DNA of 6,037 nt from contig CAMNHX010000111.1 of the NCBI GenBank assembly GCA_946539945.1, forward strand, positions 1-6,037, in the 5' to 3' direction. The DNA comes from an uncultured Desulfobulbus sp. GTDB taxonomy: Bacteria > Desulfobacterota > Desulfobulbia > Desulfobulbales > Desulfobulbaceae. Positions 5,875 to 6,037 of the stretch are shown one piece after another. The position numbers and the translations under genes were made by a program. The notes under the pieces were generated by a model. The model had not been told where the DNA came from. It worked only from the letters and a program-made list of their open reading frames with translations, and did no database searches. Each line of letters opens with the position of its first letter. Position 1 is the stretch's first letter.

Positions 5875-6037
5875 TCAGACACTCCGGGGCCAGAGCAGGC
5901 CCAAGGGTGTTTCCTGCGCGGCGAGGTCCACCGGGATCTCCCAGTGGCGGTCGGCAAACAGTTCGCGTAGCCGGGCGACAAAGAGCGGCATGGCCGGATT
6001 TTCCGTGGGAAAATGTCCGGCATCCAGAACCCAGAGT
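5875..6037 (-). CDS. Nif3/YbgI-like dinuclear metal protein, C-terminal fragment
   Basis: Only the last 53 codons are in the window; the rest lies beyond base 6037. The fragment starts in frame at 6036 (LWVLDAGHFPTENP...) and stops at TGA 5877-5875. The signature is D-A-G-H-x-x-T-E: H8 and E12 of the fragment have the four-residue spacing of the C-terminal metal ligands of YbgI/Nif3-type proteins, which form hexameric rings with two metal ions per subunit. The remainder (PLFVARLRELF, then IPVDLAAQETPLG) fits the final helix and strand of that fold. These proteins have been linked to GTP cyclohydrolase 1 type 2 annotations, but their activity is not established. It precedes the zinc-ribbon gene by 52 bases on the same strand, a pairing frequent in bacteria, which supports the call. 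A short match, but a distinctive one. Confidence 0.8.
   Translation of the reverse strand, partial: LWVLDAGHFPTENPAMPLFVARLRELFADRHWEIPVDLAAQETPLGLLWPRSV

Noticed and set aside
5823..6023. Extension of the zinc-ribbon gene upstream to an ATG at 6023
   Set aside because: This stretch overlaps the end of the Nif3-like gene in another frame, where the D-A-G-H-x-x-T-E motif is clear. The extended translation is unlike the family, and a strong ribosome binding site precedes the TTG at 5822.

Overview
This is a housekeeping stretch of a moderately GC-rich proteobacterial chromosome. Every gene I can support lies on the minus strand, so transcription runs from high to low coordinates. The gene content suggests a sulfate-reducing Desulfovibrio-type bacterium (Desulfovibrionales): a fused IspD-IspF enzyme, a bacterial class A RNase P RNA, and a Nif3-like / zinc-ribbon coiled-coil / RNase HI run just upstream of rnpB. 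That assignment is inference from gene order and domain fusion; no species-specific marker was used.

Layout in the direction of transcription. (1) 6037-5875: the last 53 codons of a Nif3/YbgI-like metal protein, cut by the window edge. (2) 5822-5037: a 261-residue coiled-coil protein with a C4 zinc ribbon, starting at TTG behind a duplicated Shine-Dalgarno. (3) 5050-4448: a 200-residue RNase HI-family protein, also starting at TTG, whose start overlaps the end of the previous gene. (4) 4447-4332: a compact 116-base control region holding a likely terminator for the upstream operon, a likely sigma70-type rnpB promoter that shares its T-tract, and a perfect 9-bp hairpin in the presumed rnpB leader. 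(5) 4331-3978: rnpB, the catalytic RNA of RNase P, closed by a perfect 8-bp P1 helix and followed by six T. (6) 3970-2762: ispDF, two non-consecutive MEP-pathway activities in one polypeptide, starting 7 bases beyond rnpB with no visible Shine-Dalgarno. (7) 2772-1627: an M20-family, peptidase T-like zinc hydrolase whose start overlaps the ispDF stop. (8) 1605-733: purU, formyltetrahydrofolate deformylase. (9) 705-1: an unrecognised two-helix membrane protein, cut by the other window edge.

Two transcription units are likely. The upstream one (nif3-like, zinc ribbon, RNase HI) ends in the 4414-4460 terminator. The downstream one starts with rnpB. ispDF, the peptidase, purU and the membrane protein follow with spacings of -11, +21 and +27 bases, which suggests co-transcription. 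Whether they depend on readthrough past rnpB or on a promoter hidden inside it cannot be decided from sequence.

I see no CRISPR array, tRNA, insertion sequence, phage gene or obvious novel defence system. The points most worth checking are the rnpB-ispDF junction, the leader hairpin of rnpB, and the membrane protein, whose cytoplasmic part faintly resembles a caspase-type (CHAT) fold lacking its cysteine.
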